A stretch of DNA of 6,102 bases from Lachnospira sp. UBA5912. GTDB taxonomy: Bacteria > Bacillota > Clostridia > Lachnospirales > Lachnospiraceae. Location of the stretch: assembly GCA_002435585.1 (NCBI GenBank), contig DJDY01000209.1:2773-8874 (forward strand). Direction: 5' to 3'. The position numbers were made by a program, and so were the translations under genes. Below the pieces are notes generated by a model. That model saw only the letters and a list, made by a program, of their open reading frames with translations, was not told the DNA's origin and searched no databases. Shown here piece after piece: positions 1 to 5,926 of this stretch (position 1 is its first letter; the number at the start of each line of letters is the position of its first letter).

Positions 1-253
1 TGCTGATGTCAAAACAAATATCATATGATATAAAGCAGTTTTCTTATGAGATATGTCAAAAGCATAAAGTCATTATCAGATATATGGAGACAGATAAAGA
101 TTATATTCATTACATGATAGAAACAGAACCAACAATGTCTATCAGTAAAATAGTAAATCTGATGAAGAGTTATACAACATATCATATTTTGTCTGCAGTG
201 TAGGAAATGTTTCAGAAGAGATGTTGAGAAAATATATAGAAAATCAAGGGTAG
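1..253 (+). pseudogene. tnpA: Broken Y1 (HUH) transposase TnpA, 5' end outside the window
   Basis: The reading frame entering from the left edge matches the C-terminal two thirds of IS200/IS605 TnpA: the METDKD...IHYMIE core, then the SISKIV...MKSYTTYHI helix. The ATG at 6-8 is probably an internal methionine, not the start. Two lesions are visible. First, the metal-binding HUH motif, expected as D-H-I-H, reads D-Y-I-H (TAT at about 99-101), losing one histidine. Second, after TTYHI the frame runs to a TAG at 201-203, while the conserved tail YFVCSVGNVSEEMLRKYIENQ is intact in another frame from 185 to the TAG at 251-253. That tail holds the catalytic tyrosine of the Y-xxx-Q motif (codon 233-235). 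The missing segment is about 23 codons by family expectation, about 70 bases and not a multiple of three. The gene should be inactive. The identity is firm; the deletion length is inferred. Confidence 0.9.
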
Positions 254-270
254 GAAGGTGGCGACAGTGG

Positions 271-1374
271 GTGTTAAAAGCATATAAATACAGGATATAT
301 CCTAATAGCGAACAAAGAATTCAGATTGCAAAAACATTTGGCTGTTGCCGTTTTGTTTACAATCAGACATTGGCATATCGGAAAGAAATATACGAGAAAG
401 AGAAAAAGTCAGTTAGTAAAACGGATTGTAATAATTACTGTAACAGAGAATTAAAGAAAGACTATGAATGGTTAAAAGAAATAGATAAATTTGCTCTGAC
501 CAACGCAATCTATAACATGGACGCTGCATATCAAAAATTCTTTAAGGAGCATGCAGGATATCCGAAATTCAAGAGCAAACACGATAACCATAAATCATAC
601 ACAACAAACTTCACAAATGGAAATATAGCGGTAGATTTTGAGACAGGGAAGATAAAACTGCCAAAATTAAAAGTGGTAAAAGCAAGGTTACACAGGGAAT
701 ATAGTGGGCAGATTAAGTCAGCGACTGTTTCGCAGGTTTCCAGTGGAAAATACTATGTGTCCATACTTGTAGAAACGGAGCATAAGGAACTGGCACATAC
801 AAATCATAACATAGGAATCGATTTAGGAATTAAAGATTTATGTATTACTTCCGATGGGAAAGTATATGAGAATCTAAAAATCATAAAAAAATACGAGAAA
901 CAGCTTGTAAAGCTGCAAAGACAACTGTCACATAAAGGAAAGAGAAGTAAGAACTATTATAAAACAAAGAAAAAGATAGCATTATGCCATGAGAAAATAA
1001 GGAATATAAGAAAAGATTATCTACATAAAGTTTCACATGAGATTATCAGCGAAAACCAAGTGATAGTTTCAGAAAATTTACAGATAAAAAACATGGTAAA
1101 AAATCATCATCTGGCAAAAGCCATAAGTGATGTATCATGGTATGAGCTGACAAGACAGTTAGAGTATAAGGCAAAATGGAATGGCAGGAAATACATCAAA
1201 ATAGATACATTTTATGCTAGTAGTCAATTATGTTCTGTTTGCGGGTATAAGAATCCAGATACAAAAGATTTGTCAGTGAGGACATGGATATGTCCGAAAT
1301 GCGGAGCAGAACATGACAGGGATATCAATGCCGCGAAAAATATACTGACAGAAGGATTAAGGCAAATAGCATAA
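271..1374 (+). CDS. tnpB: TnpB, RNA-guided RuvC-like endonuclease of the IS605 element
   Basis: This 367-residue protein has the full TnpB layout. It has an N-terminal HTH_OrfB-type region (from LKAYKYRIYPN to about residue 45), a central beta-rich wedge region, a split RuvC domain and a C-terminal zinc ribbon. The catalytic acids are present: D184 in GIDLGIKDL, E268 in IVSENL and D351 in HDRDINAAKNI. The zinc ligands are C321, C324, C341 and C344 (CSVCG and CPKCG). Members use an omegaRNA copied from the element's right end to cut DNA next to a TAM, which favours retention of the element. The start is GTG 271, preceded by GGAAGG at 253-258, which overlaps the tnpA stop; no other in-frame start lies close upstream. 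Length is normal and no stop or frameshift is seen, unlike its partner tnpA. Nuclease activity is inferred from intact residues. Confidence 0.95.
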   Translation: MLKAYKYRIYPNSEQRIQIAKTFGCCRFVYNQTLAYRKEIYEKEKKSVSKTDCNNYCNRELKKDYEWLKEIDKFALTNAIYNMDAAYQKFFKEHAGYPKFKSKHDNHKSYTTNFTNGNIAVDFETGKIKLPKLKVVKARLHREYSGQIKSATVSQVSSGKYYVSILVETEHKELAHTNHNIGIDLGIKDLCITSDGKVYENLKIIKKYEKQLVKLQRQLSHKGKRSKNYYKTKKKIALCHEKIRNIRKDYLHKVSHEIISENQVIVSENLQIKNMVKNHHLAKAISDVSWYELTRQLEYKAKWNGRKYIKIDTFYASSQLCSVCGYKNPDTKDLSVRTWICPKCGAEHDRDINAAKNILTEGLRQIA

Positions 1375-1379
1375 AGAAA

Positions 1380-1552
1380 TATATAGGGCAGGGACTGCCC
1401 AAATTAACGCCTGTGGAGATAGTAGGGCGAACGACGTTCAGTGAACGTTGGTTTTGAGCCGACCGAAGCGGAGCGGAGACACGAGGTCGATGAAGCAGGA
1501 AGCCCATTGGCTTAAGACAATGGGTAGTTCACATAATTACTATAATATATTA
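1380..1552 (+). ncRNA. Predicted TnpB omegaRNA (reRNA): scaffold to about 1532, then guide
   Basis: The non-coding stretch between the tnpB stop and the right end is a string of hairpins. They are GGGCAG/CTGCCC (1386-1391 with 1395-1400), CGCC/GGCG (1408-1411 with 1426-1429), CGACGTT/AACGTTG with one G-U (1432-1438 with 1444-1450), CGACC/GGTCG (1460-1464 with 1485-1489) and the right-end hairpin CCCATTG/CAATGGG (1503-1509 with 1518-1524). In this family the omegaRNA comes from the 3' part of tnpB plus the right end, and its guide is the flank just beyond the element, here about 1533-1552. That guide is nearly all A and T, with a single C. The 5' end is not defined by sequence and may lie inside tnpB. 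Existence is inferred from family knowledge plus the visible folding. Confidence 0.75.
1503..1532 (+). repeat. Right-end subterminal hairpin and cleavage site of the IS
   Basis: A perfect 7-bp stem, CCCATTG (1503-1509) with CAATGGG (1518-1524), surrounds an 8-base loop. It is followed by TAG and then TTCAC (1528-1532). IS200/IS605 transposases recognise such a subterminal hairpin as single-stranded DNA and cut a short distance 3' of it. The same hairpin is the 3' part of the omegaRNA scaffold. Confidence 0.8.
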
Positions 1553-1604
1553 TAAAAAGGCATATGTAACCAGAAAATCAAACCCTGTTACATATGCCTT
1601 TTTA
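1553..1604. terminator. Bidirectional rho-independent terminator
   Basis: A perfect 18-bp stem is formed by 1553-1570 and 1587-1604 with a 16-base loop. The arm includes AAAAAGGCATATGTAAC and its exact complement, so each strand has a run of A before and a run of T after the GC-containing part. It lies 45 bases past the stop of the minus-strand gene and 20 bases past the IS right end. It would therefore end transcripts from both sides. The stem belongs to the host sequence rather than the element. Confidence 0.88.
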
Positions 1605-1649
1605 ATATTTCGCATGCATTACTGTTTTGAAAATTATTAATAAAATATT

Positions 1650-2495
1650 TTATTGTTTGTTATCTGTTTCATGCTCCTTTTTATATTCTGCCCTAAGCCT
1701 TGCTTCTTCATTAAGTCTTTTAGTTCTTCCCTTAGGACCAACCTTTACCAGAACATAAAGAATAACTGCAAGAATAATTATAGGAATACCAACCGTGATT
1801 ATATTAGATAATGTTTCTGATATAACCGAATTTTCAAATATAGATTTTCTTACCTTGGCATAGTTAGCAGAACTTATAATACTTCTGGCGTTAGCTGTCA
1901 TATCGTCTGATACACGGTTTGTCTTTGACTGTATTGAATATGTGTATATATATCCTCTTACAACTGTATAATATTTCTGACTATAAACAGTTACATCGTT
2001 TGATACAGAATGAATATTAGTAACAAAATACGGAATGTCATTAATCTTTATAAGCTCGCTTGATTCAAGTTCTTCTTTTATGTTGTCATTATCAATTGCT
2101 GACTGTGATGCAATATATTCGTTATATAAAGAGTTCAACTCATCATCCGGTAACTCATTTAAATTACCAAGACCTTTGGAAGCAGTATTTCCATAAACGA
2201 CTATTTCATATCCTACATCTTCTGGTACTGCTTCAAGATATATCTTGTTAGCTATCATATTATTAGTAAGAACAGAGGCTTCTTCAACGCCTAACTTTTC
2301 AAGATATGAATTATTATTGGTCGTAGTTCTTGTAAAACATATAAGCTCTTTAGGGACTTTTATAGACAGGTCTATGTCAGAAAATTTGAAATTGTTAGTG
2401 TCGCTTGCAGCAAATGAATATGTGAATGACATAATAACCATAGCAAACGACATAATGGCAGCCACAATTTTTTTAATTGTTCGATTATTAAACAC
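1650..2495 (-). CDS. Secreted, C-terminally membrane-anchored protein of unknown function
   Basis: I do not recognise this 281-residue protein. It begins with a clear signal peptide: basic n-region (R5, K8, K9), a hydrophobic stretch to about residue 28, and an SFAA cleavage site near 29-30. An extracellular domain of about 195 residues follows, opening with F-x-F-S-D-I-D-L-S-I-K-V-P and rich in N, S, T and Y. A single membrane helix lies at about 232-250, and a charged 31-residue cytoplasmic tail ends the protein. The opening pattern and alternating strands faintly recall PsbP/DcrB-like lipoprotein folds, but this is a weak guess. The start is GTG 2495-2493; AGGAGG (complement of 2502-2507) sits 6 bases upstream, and only this start gives the whole signal peptide. 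It is monocistronic: its own promoter candidate is at 2551-2579 and its terminator at 1553-1604. It diverges from der and converges on the IS. Confidence 0.85.
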   Translation of the reverse strand: MFNNRTIKKIVAAIMSFAMVIMSFTYSFAASDTNNFKFSDIDLSIKVPKELICFTRTTTNNNSYLEKLGVEEASVLTNNMIANKIYLEAVPEDVGYEIVVYGNTASKGLGNLNELPDDELNSLYNEYIASQSAIDNDNIKEELESSELIKINDIPYFVTNIHSVSNDVTVYSQKYYTVVRGYIYTYSIQSKTNRVSDDMTANARSIISSANYAKVRKSIFENSVISETLSNIITVGIPIIILAVILYVLVKVGPKGRTKRLNEEARLRAEYKKEHETDNKQ

Positions 2496-2550
2496 GTAAA
2501 ACCTCCTGATTATATTACAGTATTACCTTTTTAATATTTCAATATTTCGT

Positions 2551-2579
2551 ATGATAGCATAGCGCTTTACAAAAAGCAA
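2551..2579 (-). promoter_or_regulatory. Candidate sigma-A promoter for the membrane-anchored protein gene
   Basis: Read on the minus strand, TTGCTT (complement of 2574-2579) is followed by a 17-base spacer and TATCAT (complement of 2551-2556). A TG lies one base upstream of the -10, an extended -10 element. Transcription would start near 2544, giving a leader of about 48 bases before the GTG. The -35 is poor (3 of 6); the -10 is 5 of 6. Confidence 0.5.
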
Positions 2580-2608
2580 TTAAACTGGTATTATATTTTA
2601 GATTATGT

Positions 2609-2633
2609 ATGTTAATTTTTCATAAATTAACAT
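2609..2633. repeat. Inverted repeat in the divergent intergenic region, possible operator
   Basis: Perfect 10-bp arms, ATGTTAATTT (2609-2618) and AAATTAACAT (2624-2633), flank a 5-base centre. The repeat lies directly upstream of the candidate der promoter's -35 (2637) and between the two divergent promoters. No T-run follows on either strand, so it does not look like a terminator. A binding site for a dimeric regulator is possible, but A/T-rich DNA also yields such repeats by chance. Confidence 0.45.
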
Positions 2634-2636
2634 GGT

Positions 2637-2664
2637 TTGATATAGGTGACAACAATATTAAAAT
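2637..2664 (+). promoter_or_regulatory. Candidate sigma-A promoter for the der operon
   Basis: TTGATA (2637-2642, 5 of 6 to the consensus) and TAAAAT (2659-2664, 5 of 6) are separated by 16 bases. Transcription would start near 2671, leaving about 60 bases of leader before der. The leader contains an A/T-only inverted repeat, AAATATTTT (2690-2698) with AAAATATTT (2703-2711), which would be a weak RNA hairpin. The A/T-rich context makes chance matches likely. Confidence 0.45.
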
Positions 2665-2730
2665 AATTAAAAACCGTTTTAGACTACGGAAATATTTTTT
2701 TGAAAATATTTTTTATATGGAGGCGAATAT

Positions 2731-4056
2731 ATGAGTAAACCAATAGTTGCTGTAGTTGGTCGTCCTAATGTTGGTAAGTCAACATTATTTAATGATCTTG
2801 CCGGACAGCAGATTTCTATTGTAAAAGATACACCTGGTGTTACAAGAGACCGAATATATGCAGATGTAACATGGCTGGATAAGTCATTCACTCTTATTGA
2901 TACAGGTGGTATTGAACCTGACACGAGTGATATCATCCTTGCACAGATGAGAGAACAGGCAGAGATAGCCATTGAAACAGCAGATGTAATCATATTCCTT
3001 ACTGATGTAAAGCAGGGACTTGTTGATTCAGATGCAAAGGTAGCTGATATGCTCAGACGTTCAAGAAAGCCGGTTATACTTGCCGTTAATAAGGTAGATA
3101 ATTTCGATAAACTTATGCCTGATGTGTATGAATTCTATAATCTTGGTATAGGTGATCCACATCCTATATCTGCAGCATCAAAGCTTGGTCTTGGTGATAT
3201 GCTTGATGCAGTTATAGAACATTTTCCTGATAATTCAGCAGAAGAAGAGGAAGATGAAAGACCAAAGGTTGCTATTATAGGTAAACCTAACGTTGGTAAA
3301 TCATCTATTATAAACAAGCTTATGGGAAAAAACAGAGTTATTGTATCTGATATAGCTGGTACAACCAGAGATGCCATAGATACAACTATAACCTACAACA
3401 AAAAGGAATATGTATTTATCGATACAGCGGGTCTTAGACGTAAGAATAAGATTAAAGAAGATCTTGAAAGATACAGTATCATAAGAACTGTTGCTGCAGT
3501 TGAGCGATGTGATATAGCTATTCTTGTTATAGATGCAACTGAAGGAGTAACCGAACAGGATGCCAAGATTGCAGGTATAGCCCATGAAAGAGGAAAAGGT
3601 ATTATCATAGCTGTCAACAAGTGGGATGCTGTTGAAAAGAATGATAAAACTATTTATGAATTTACAAGTAAGATAAAAGATACTTTATCATTCATGTCAT
3701 ATGCTGAGATTATATTCATATCTGCTCTTACAGGACAACGTATTGGTAAGATCTATGAGCTTATTGATACAATTATTGACAGCCAGACTATGCGTATACC
3801 TACTGGTGTATTAAATGAGATTCTTACTGAAGCAGTTGCTATGAAGCAGCCACCATCAGATAAGGGTAAGCGTTTAAGAATATATTATATGACACAGGTA
3901 TCGGTTAAGCCACCTACATTCGTTATGTTTGTAAATGACAAAGAACTGACACATTTTTCATATACAAGATACATTGAAAACAGAATCCGTGAATCTTTCG
4001 GATTCAGAGGTACTTCAATAAGATTCATTAACAGAGAACGTAAGGAGAAAGAATAA
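2731..4056 (+). CDS. der: Ribosome biogenesis GTPase Der (EngA)
   Basis: This 441-residue protein has the double-GTPase plan unique to Der, which acts in the cytoplasm in late 50S subunit maturation. The first G domain shows the P-loop GRPNVGKS (10-17), TPGVTRD, DTGG and NKVD (120-123). The second shows GKPNVGKS (184-191), [12 protein letters not shown] and NKWD (296-299). An acidic linker (AEEEEDE, about 174-180) joins them. The C-terminal KH-like domain includes [10 protein letters not shown] and ends in the family-typical GFRGTSIRF segment and a basic tail. Length is normal. ATG 2731 has GGAGG at 2719-2723, 7 bases upstream. The stop codon overlaps the plsY start (TAATG), suggesting translational coupling. 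It is the first gene of the plus-strand cluster, with a promoter candidate at 2637-2664. Confidence 0.98.
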   Translation: MSKPIVAVVGRPNVGKSTLFNDLAGQQISIVKDTPGVTRDRIYADVTWLDKSFTLIDTGGIEPDTSDIILAQMREQAEIAIETADVIIFLTDVKQGLVDSDAKVADMLRRSRKPVILAVNKVDNFDKLMPDVYEFYNLGIGDPHPISAASKLGLGDMLDAVIEHFPDNSAEEEEDERPKVAIIGKPNVGKSSIINKLMGKNRVIVSDIAGTTRDAIDTTITYNKKEYVFIDTAGLRRKNKIKEDLERYSIIRTVAAVERCDIAILVIDATEGVTEQDAKIAGIAHERGKGIIIAVNKWDAVEKNDKTIYEFTSKIKDTLSFMSYAEIIFISALTGQRIGKIYELIDTIIDSQTMRIPTGVLNEILTEAVAMKQPPSDKGKRLRIYYMTQVSVKPPTFVMFVNDKELTHFSYTRYIENRIRESFGFRGTSIRFINRERKEKE

Positions 4057-4724
4057 TGCTTAACAGAATTATATGTCTTATATTAGGATATTTTGTTGGT
4101 GCCATTATTCAGACAGGCTTCTGGATAGGCAAGTTTAACCACATTGATATAAGGAATTATGGAAGTGGCAACGCAGGTACAACTAACACAATGCGTATAC
4201 TTGGCAAGAAAGCTGGCCTGCTGACATACTTCATGGATGCATTCAAGTCATGCATTGTTGCTATTATTATACATTTCGTATATGGCAATAATTCTGGTAT
4301 CTCTGAAATGCTGCTTATCCTTTATGGTGGATTCGGAGTGGTACTTGGACATAATTTTCCATTCTATCTTGGATTCAAGGGTGGAAAAGGTATAGCAGCT
4401 ACATCTGGCATGGTTATAAGCCTTATATTATTTCCAAAGTACTGTTTTATGTTTACTGTATTTGGAGCACTTACATTTGGTATCGTTACTAAGCTTTCAA
4501 GATATGTATCACTTGGTTCCATAATAGGTATTATAGGCTTTTTCGTTGAATTCGTTATATGGGGCTTACTTGGATGGCTTCCTCTTAACAATGGAGAGTT
4601 CCCTGAAGCTGTTATAGTTGTTTTATTATTTGTTATTCTTGGTGTTGGAAGGCATCATGGTAATATTAAAAGATTGTTAAATGGTACTGAGCGCAAGATC
4701 GGTGAAAAGAAAACAGAGAATTAA
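4056..4724 (+). CDS. plsY: Acyl-phosphate:glycerol-3-phosphate acyltransferase PlsY
   Basis: PlsY is an integral membrane enzyme that moves the acyl group of acyl-phosphate (made by PlsX) to sn-glycerol-3-phosphate, giving lysophosphatidic acid. The 222-residue protein carries the three family motifs: GSGNAGTTNTMRILG (36-50), GHNFPFYLGFKGGKG (98-112) and the C-terminal R-H-H-x-N-I-x-R-L-L-N-G-T-E (199-212). About five hydrophobic segments are visible, beginning with residues 4-25. Length is slightly above the usual 200 or so. The ATG overlaps the der stop by one base, and AAGGAG at 4042-4047 lies 8 bases upstream inside der. Its substrate is the product of GpsA, encoded next in the cluster, so neighbouring genes make and use glycerol-3-phosphate. 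Confidence 0.97.
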   Translation: MLNRIICLILGYFVGAIIQTGFWIGKFNHIDIRNYGSGNAGTTNTMRILGKKAGLLTYFMDAFKSCIVAIIIHFVYGNNSGISEMLLILYGGFGVVLGHNFPFYLGFKGGKGIAATSGMVISLILFPKYCFMFTVFGALTFGIVTKLSRYVSLGSIIGIIGFFVEFVIWGLLGWLPLNNGEFPEAVIVVLLFVILGVGRHHGNIKRLLNGTERKIGEKKTEN

Positions 4725-4752
4725 TAGTTTGATAAATATATTTATTGTTATC

Positions 4753-4860
4753 GGCAATATTGGGTACAGAGCATTAACATTAACAGTGTCACATAACCTG
4801 ATAATGTTAATATTCTGTTGCATGCAGATATATGTATGTTCTGTGTGACTGTATATTGCC
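4753..4860 (+). ncRNA. Candidate structured leader RNA between plsY and gpsA, class unknown
   Basis: By eye, this gap folds into a closed structure. P1 pairs GGCAATAT (4753-4760) with ATATTGCC (4853-4860). P2 pairs 4766-4782 with 4802-4818 (16 of 17 positions including one G-U, with a single C-A mismatch). P3 pairs CATGCA (4821-4826) with TGTATG (4833-4838). The P2 loop also holds GTCACA (4788-4793), complementary to TGTGAC (4844-4849) between P3 and the closing strand, which would make a pseudoknot. P1 ends 5 bases before the gpsA ribosome binding site at 4866-4871. No T-run follows, so it does not look like a terminator. It could be a ligand- or protein-sensing element controlling gpsA, or a processing site. 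I match it to no known riboswitch class; function is inferred only from pairing and position. Confidence 0.5.
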
Positions 4861-4875
4861 AGAAATGAGGATTTA

Positions 4876-5892
4876 ATGGTAAAGATTGGTATACTTGGAG
4901 CAGGAAGCTGGGGTTTAGGTCTTGCTATGCTGCTTAATAATAATGGTCACGATGTTACAGTATGGTCCGTGTTTCCAGATGAAATCAAAGAACTTGATGA
5001 GACACGCGAAAATAAAAAATGTCTTCCTGGTGTAATATTTCCAGAACATATCAAATTCAATGCAGATACAGAATATGTTGTAAAAAACAGTGATGTGCTT
5101 ATTCTGGCCGTTGCATCTCCTTATACAAGATCTACGGCTAAGATTATAGCTCCCTTTGTTAAAGAAAACCAGTATATAGTAAATGTTGGTAAAGGAATAG
5201 AAGAGCATACATTAAAGACTCTGTGTGAGGTAACTAAAGAAGAAATCCCTCAGGCAACCATAGCAGTACTGTCAGGGCCAAGCCATGCAGAAGAAGTGGG
5301 CAGAGGCATCCCTACAACATGTGTAATAGGAACAGCCAAAAAGCCTGATGCAGAATATCTTCAGAATATTTTTATGAGTAATGTATTTCGTGTATACATA
5401 AGCCCTGATGTATTAGGTATATGTATAGGTGGAGCATTAAAGAATGTCATTGCACTTGCTGCTGGTGTTGCTGATGGACTTGGCTATGGAGATAACACCA
5501 AGGCTGCACTTATAACTAGAGGTATCGCTGAAATCTCACGTCTTGGATGTGCTATGGGTGCAGATATTAAAACATTCGCTGGATTATCAGGTATAGGTGA
5601 CCTGATTGTAACTTGTGCAAGTATGCACAGCCGTAACAGAAGAGCTGGTATACTTATTGGTAAAGGGCATTCCATGAAAGAAGCCATGGATGAAGTACAG
5701 ATGGTCGTTGAGGGTGTATATGCTGCCAAGGCTGCACTTGAGCTTGCCAGAAAATACAATGTTGAAATGCCTATAGTTGAACAGGTTAATGAAGTCTTAT
5801 TTGATGATAAATCACCGGCAGATGCAGTAAGAGAGCTGATGTTGAGAGATAAAAAGATTGAAGGCAATAATAACATTGAATGGAAAGAATAA
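4876..5892 (+). CDS. gpsA: Glycerol-3-phosphate dehydrogenase, NAD(P)+-dependent, GpsA
   Basis: GpsA reduces dihydroxyacetone phosphate to sn-glycerol-3-phosphate in the cytoplasm, supplying the glycerol backbone of phospholipids. The 338-residue protein opens with the Rossmann motif GAGSWG (8-13) and has K106 in VGKGIEE and the SGPSHAEEV segment. Its C-terminal substrate domain contains GGALKNVIALAAG with the probable catalytic K189, then NTKAALITRG, LSGIGDLIVTC and RNRRAG (253-258). Length is normal and no lesion is seen. ATG 4876 has a GAGG at 4867-4870, only 5 bases upstream, and is fixed by the start of the nucleotide-binding strand. It lies 151 bases after plsY; that gap holds a candidate structured RNA and no clear promoter, so it is probably cotranscribed and perhaps separately controlled. 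Confidence 0.98.
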   Translation: MVKIGILGAGSWGLGLAMLLNNNGHDVTVWSVFPDEIKELDETRENKKCLPGVIFPEHIKFNADTEYVVKNSDVLILAVASPYTRSTAKIIAPFVKENQYIVNVGKGIEEHTLKTLCEVTKEEIPQATIAVLSGPSHAEEVGRGIPTTCVIGTAKKPDAEYLQNIFMSNVFRVYISPDVLGICIGGALKNVIALAAGVADGLGYGDNTKAALITRGIAEISRLGCAMGADIKTFAGLSGIGDLIVTCASMHSRNRRAGILIGKGHSMKEAMDEVQMVVEGVYAAKAALELARKYNVEMPIVEQVNEVLFDDKSPADAVRELMLRDKKIEGNNNIEWKE

Positions 5893-5926
5893 TTTTTAAG
5901 ATTATTAAAATAGAGGATTAAGTATT

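Larger units (their letters stand above)
1..1532 (+). mobile_element. IS200/IS605-family insertion sequence, left end outside the window
   Basis: The element holds a degenerate Y1 transposase gene, an intact tnpB 17 bases after it, and a subterminal right-end hairpin followed by TTCAC. This is the standard order of IS605-type elements with tnpA and tnpB on the same strand. The right boundary is placed at about 1532 from the hairpin 1503-1524 and the TTCAC at 1528-1532. The GAAG at 1499-1502, just 5' of the hairpin, could act as the guide tetranucleotide pairing with TTC of the cleavage site, as known for this family. These elements move as single-stranded circles and leave no inverted terminal repeats or target duplications, and none are seen. 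The left end, target pentanucleotide and TAM are not in the window. Boundary uncertain by a few bases. Confidence 0.88.

Noticed and set aside
1325..1507. Minus-strand open frame across the tnpB end and right end of the IS
   Set aside because: It is antisense to the tnpB C-terminus and the omegaRNA hairpins, has no ribosome binding site worth noting, and its protein resembles nothing. The open frame is a by-product of the structured right end.
2060..2499. Two plus-strand open frames opposite the membrane-anchored protein gene
   Set aside because: They lie wholly inside a well-supported minus-strand gene with signal peptide, ribosome binding site and terminator, and their translations lack domain-like features.
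2643..2651. TAGGTGACA resembling the core of a phage SP6-type promoter
   Set aside because: Only a short part of the consensus is present, no phage genes are nearby, and it falls inside the spacer of a better host promoter candidate.
2679..3620. Several minus-strand open frames opposite der
   Set aside because: They are antisense shadows of a certain Der coding region, with no starts or motifs of their own.
4729..4757. Promoter for gpsA in the plsY-gpsA gap
   Set aside because: TTGATA at 4729-4734 looks like a -35, but no acceptable -10 lies 15-19 bases downstream.
4364..5876. Minus-strand open frames opposite plsY and gpsA
   Set aside because: They are antisense to complete, conserved housekeeping genes and show no recognisable protein features.
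5894..5910. TTTTAA/TTAAAA repeat between gpsA and rsmD as a terminator
   Set aside because: The arms are 6 bp, contain no GC pairs and have no following T-run, so the repeat is too weak to separate the two genes.
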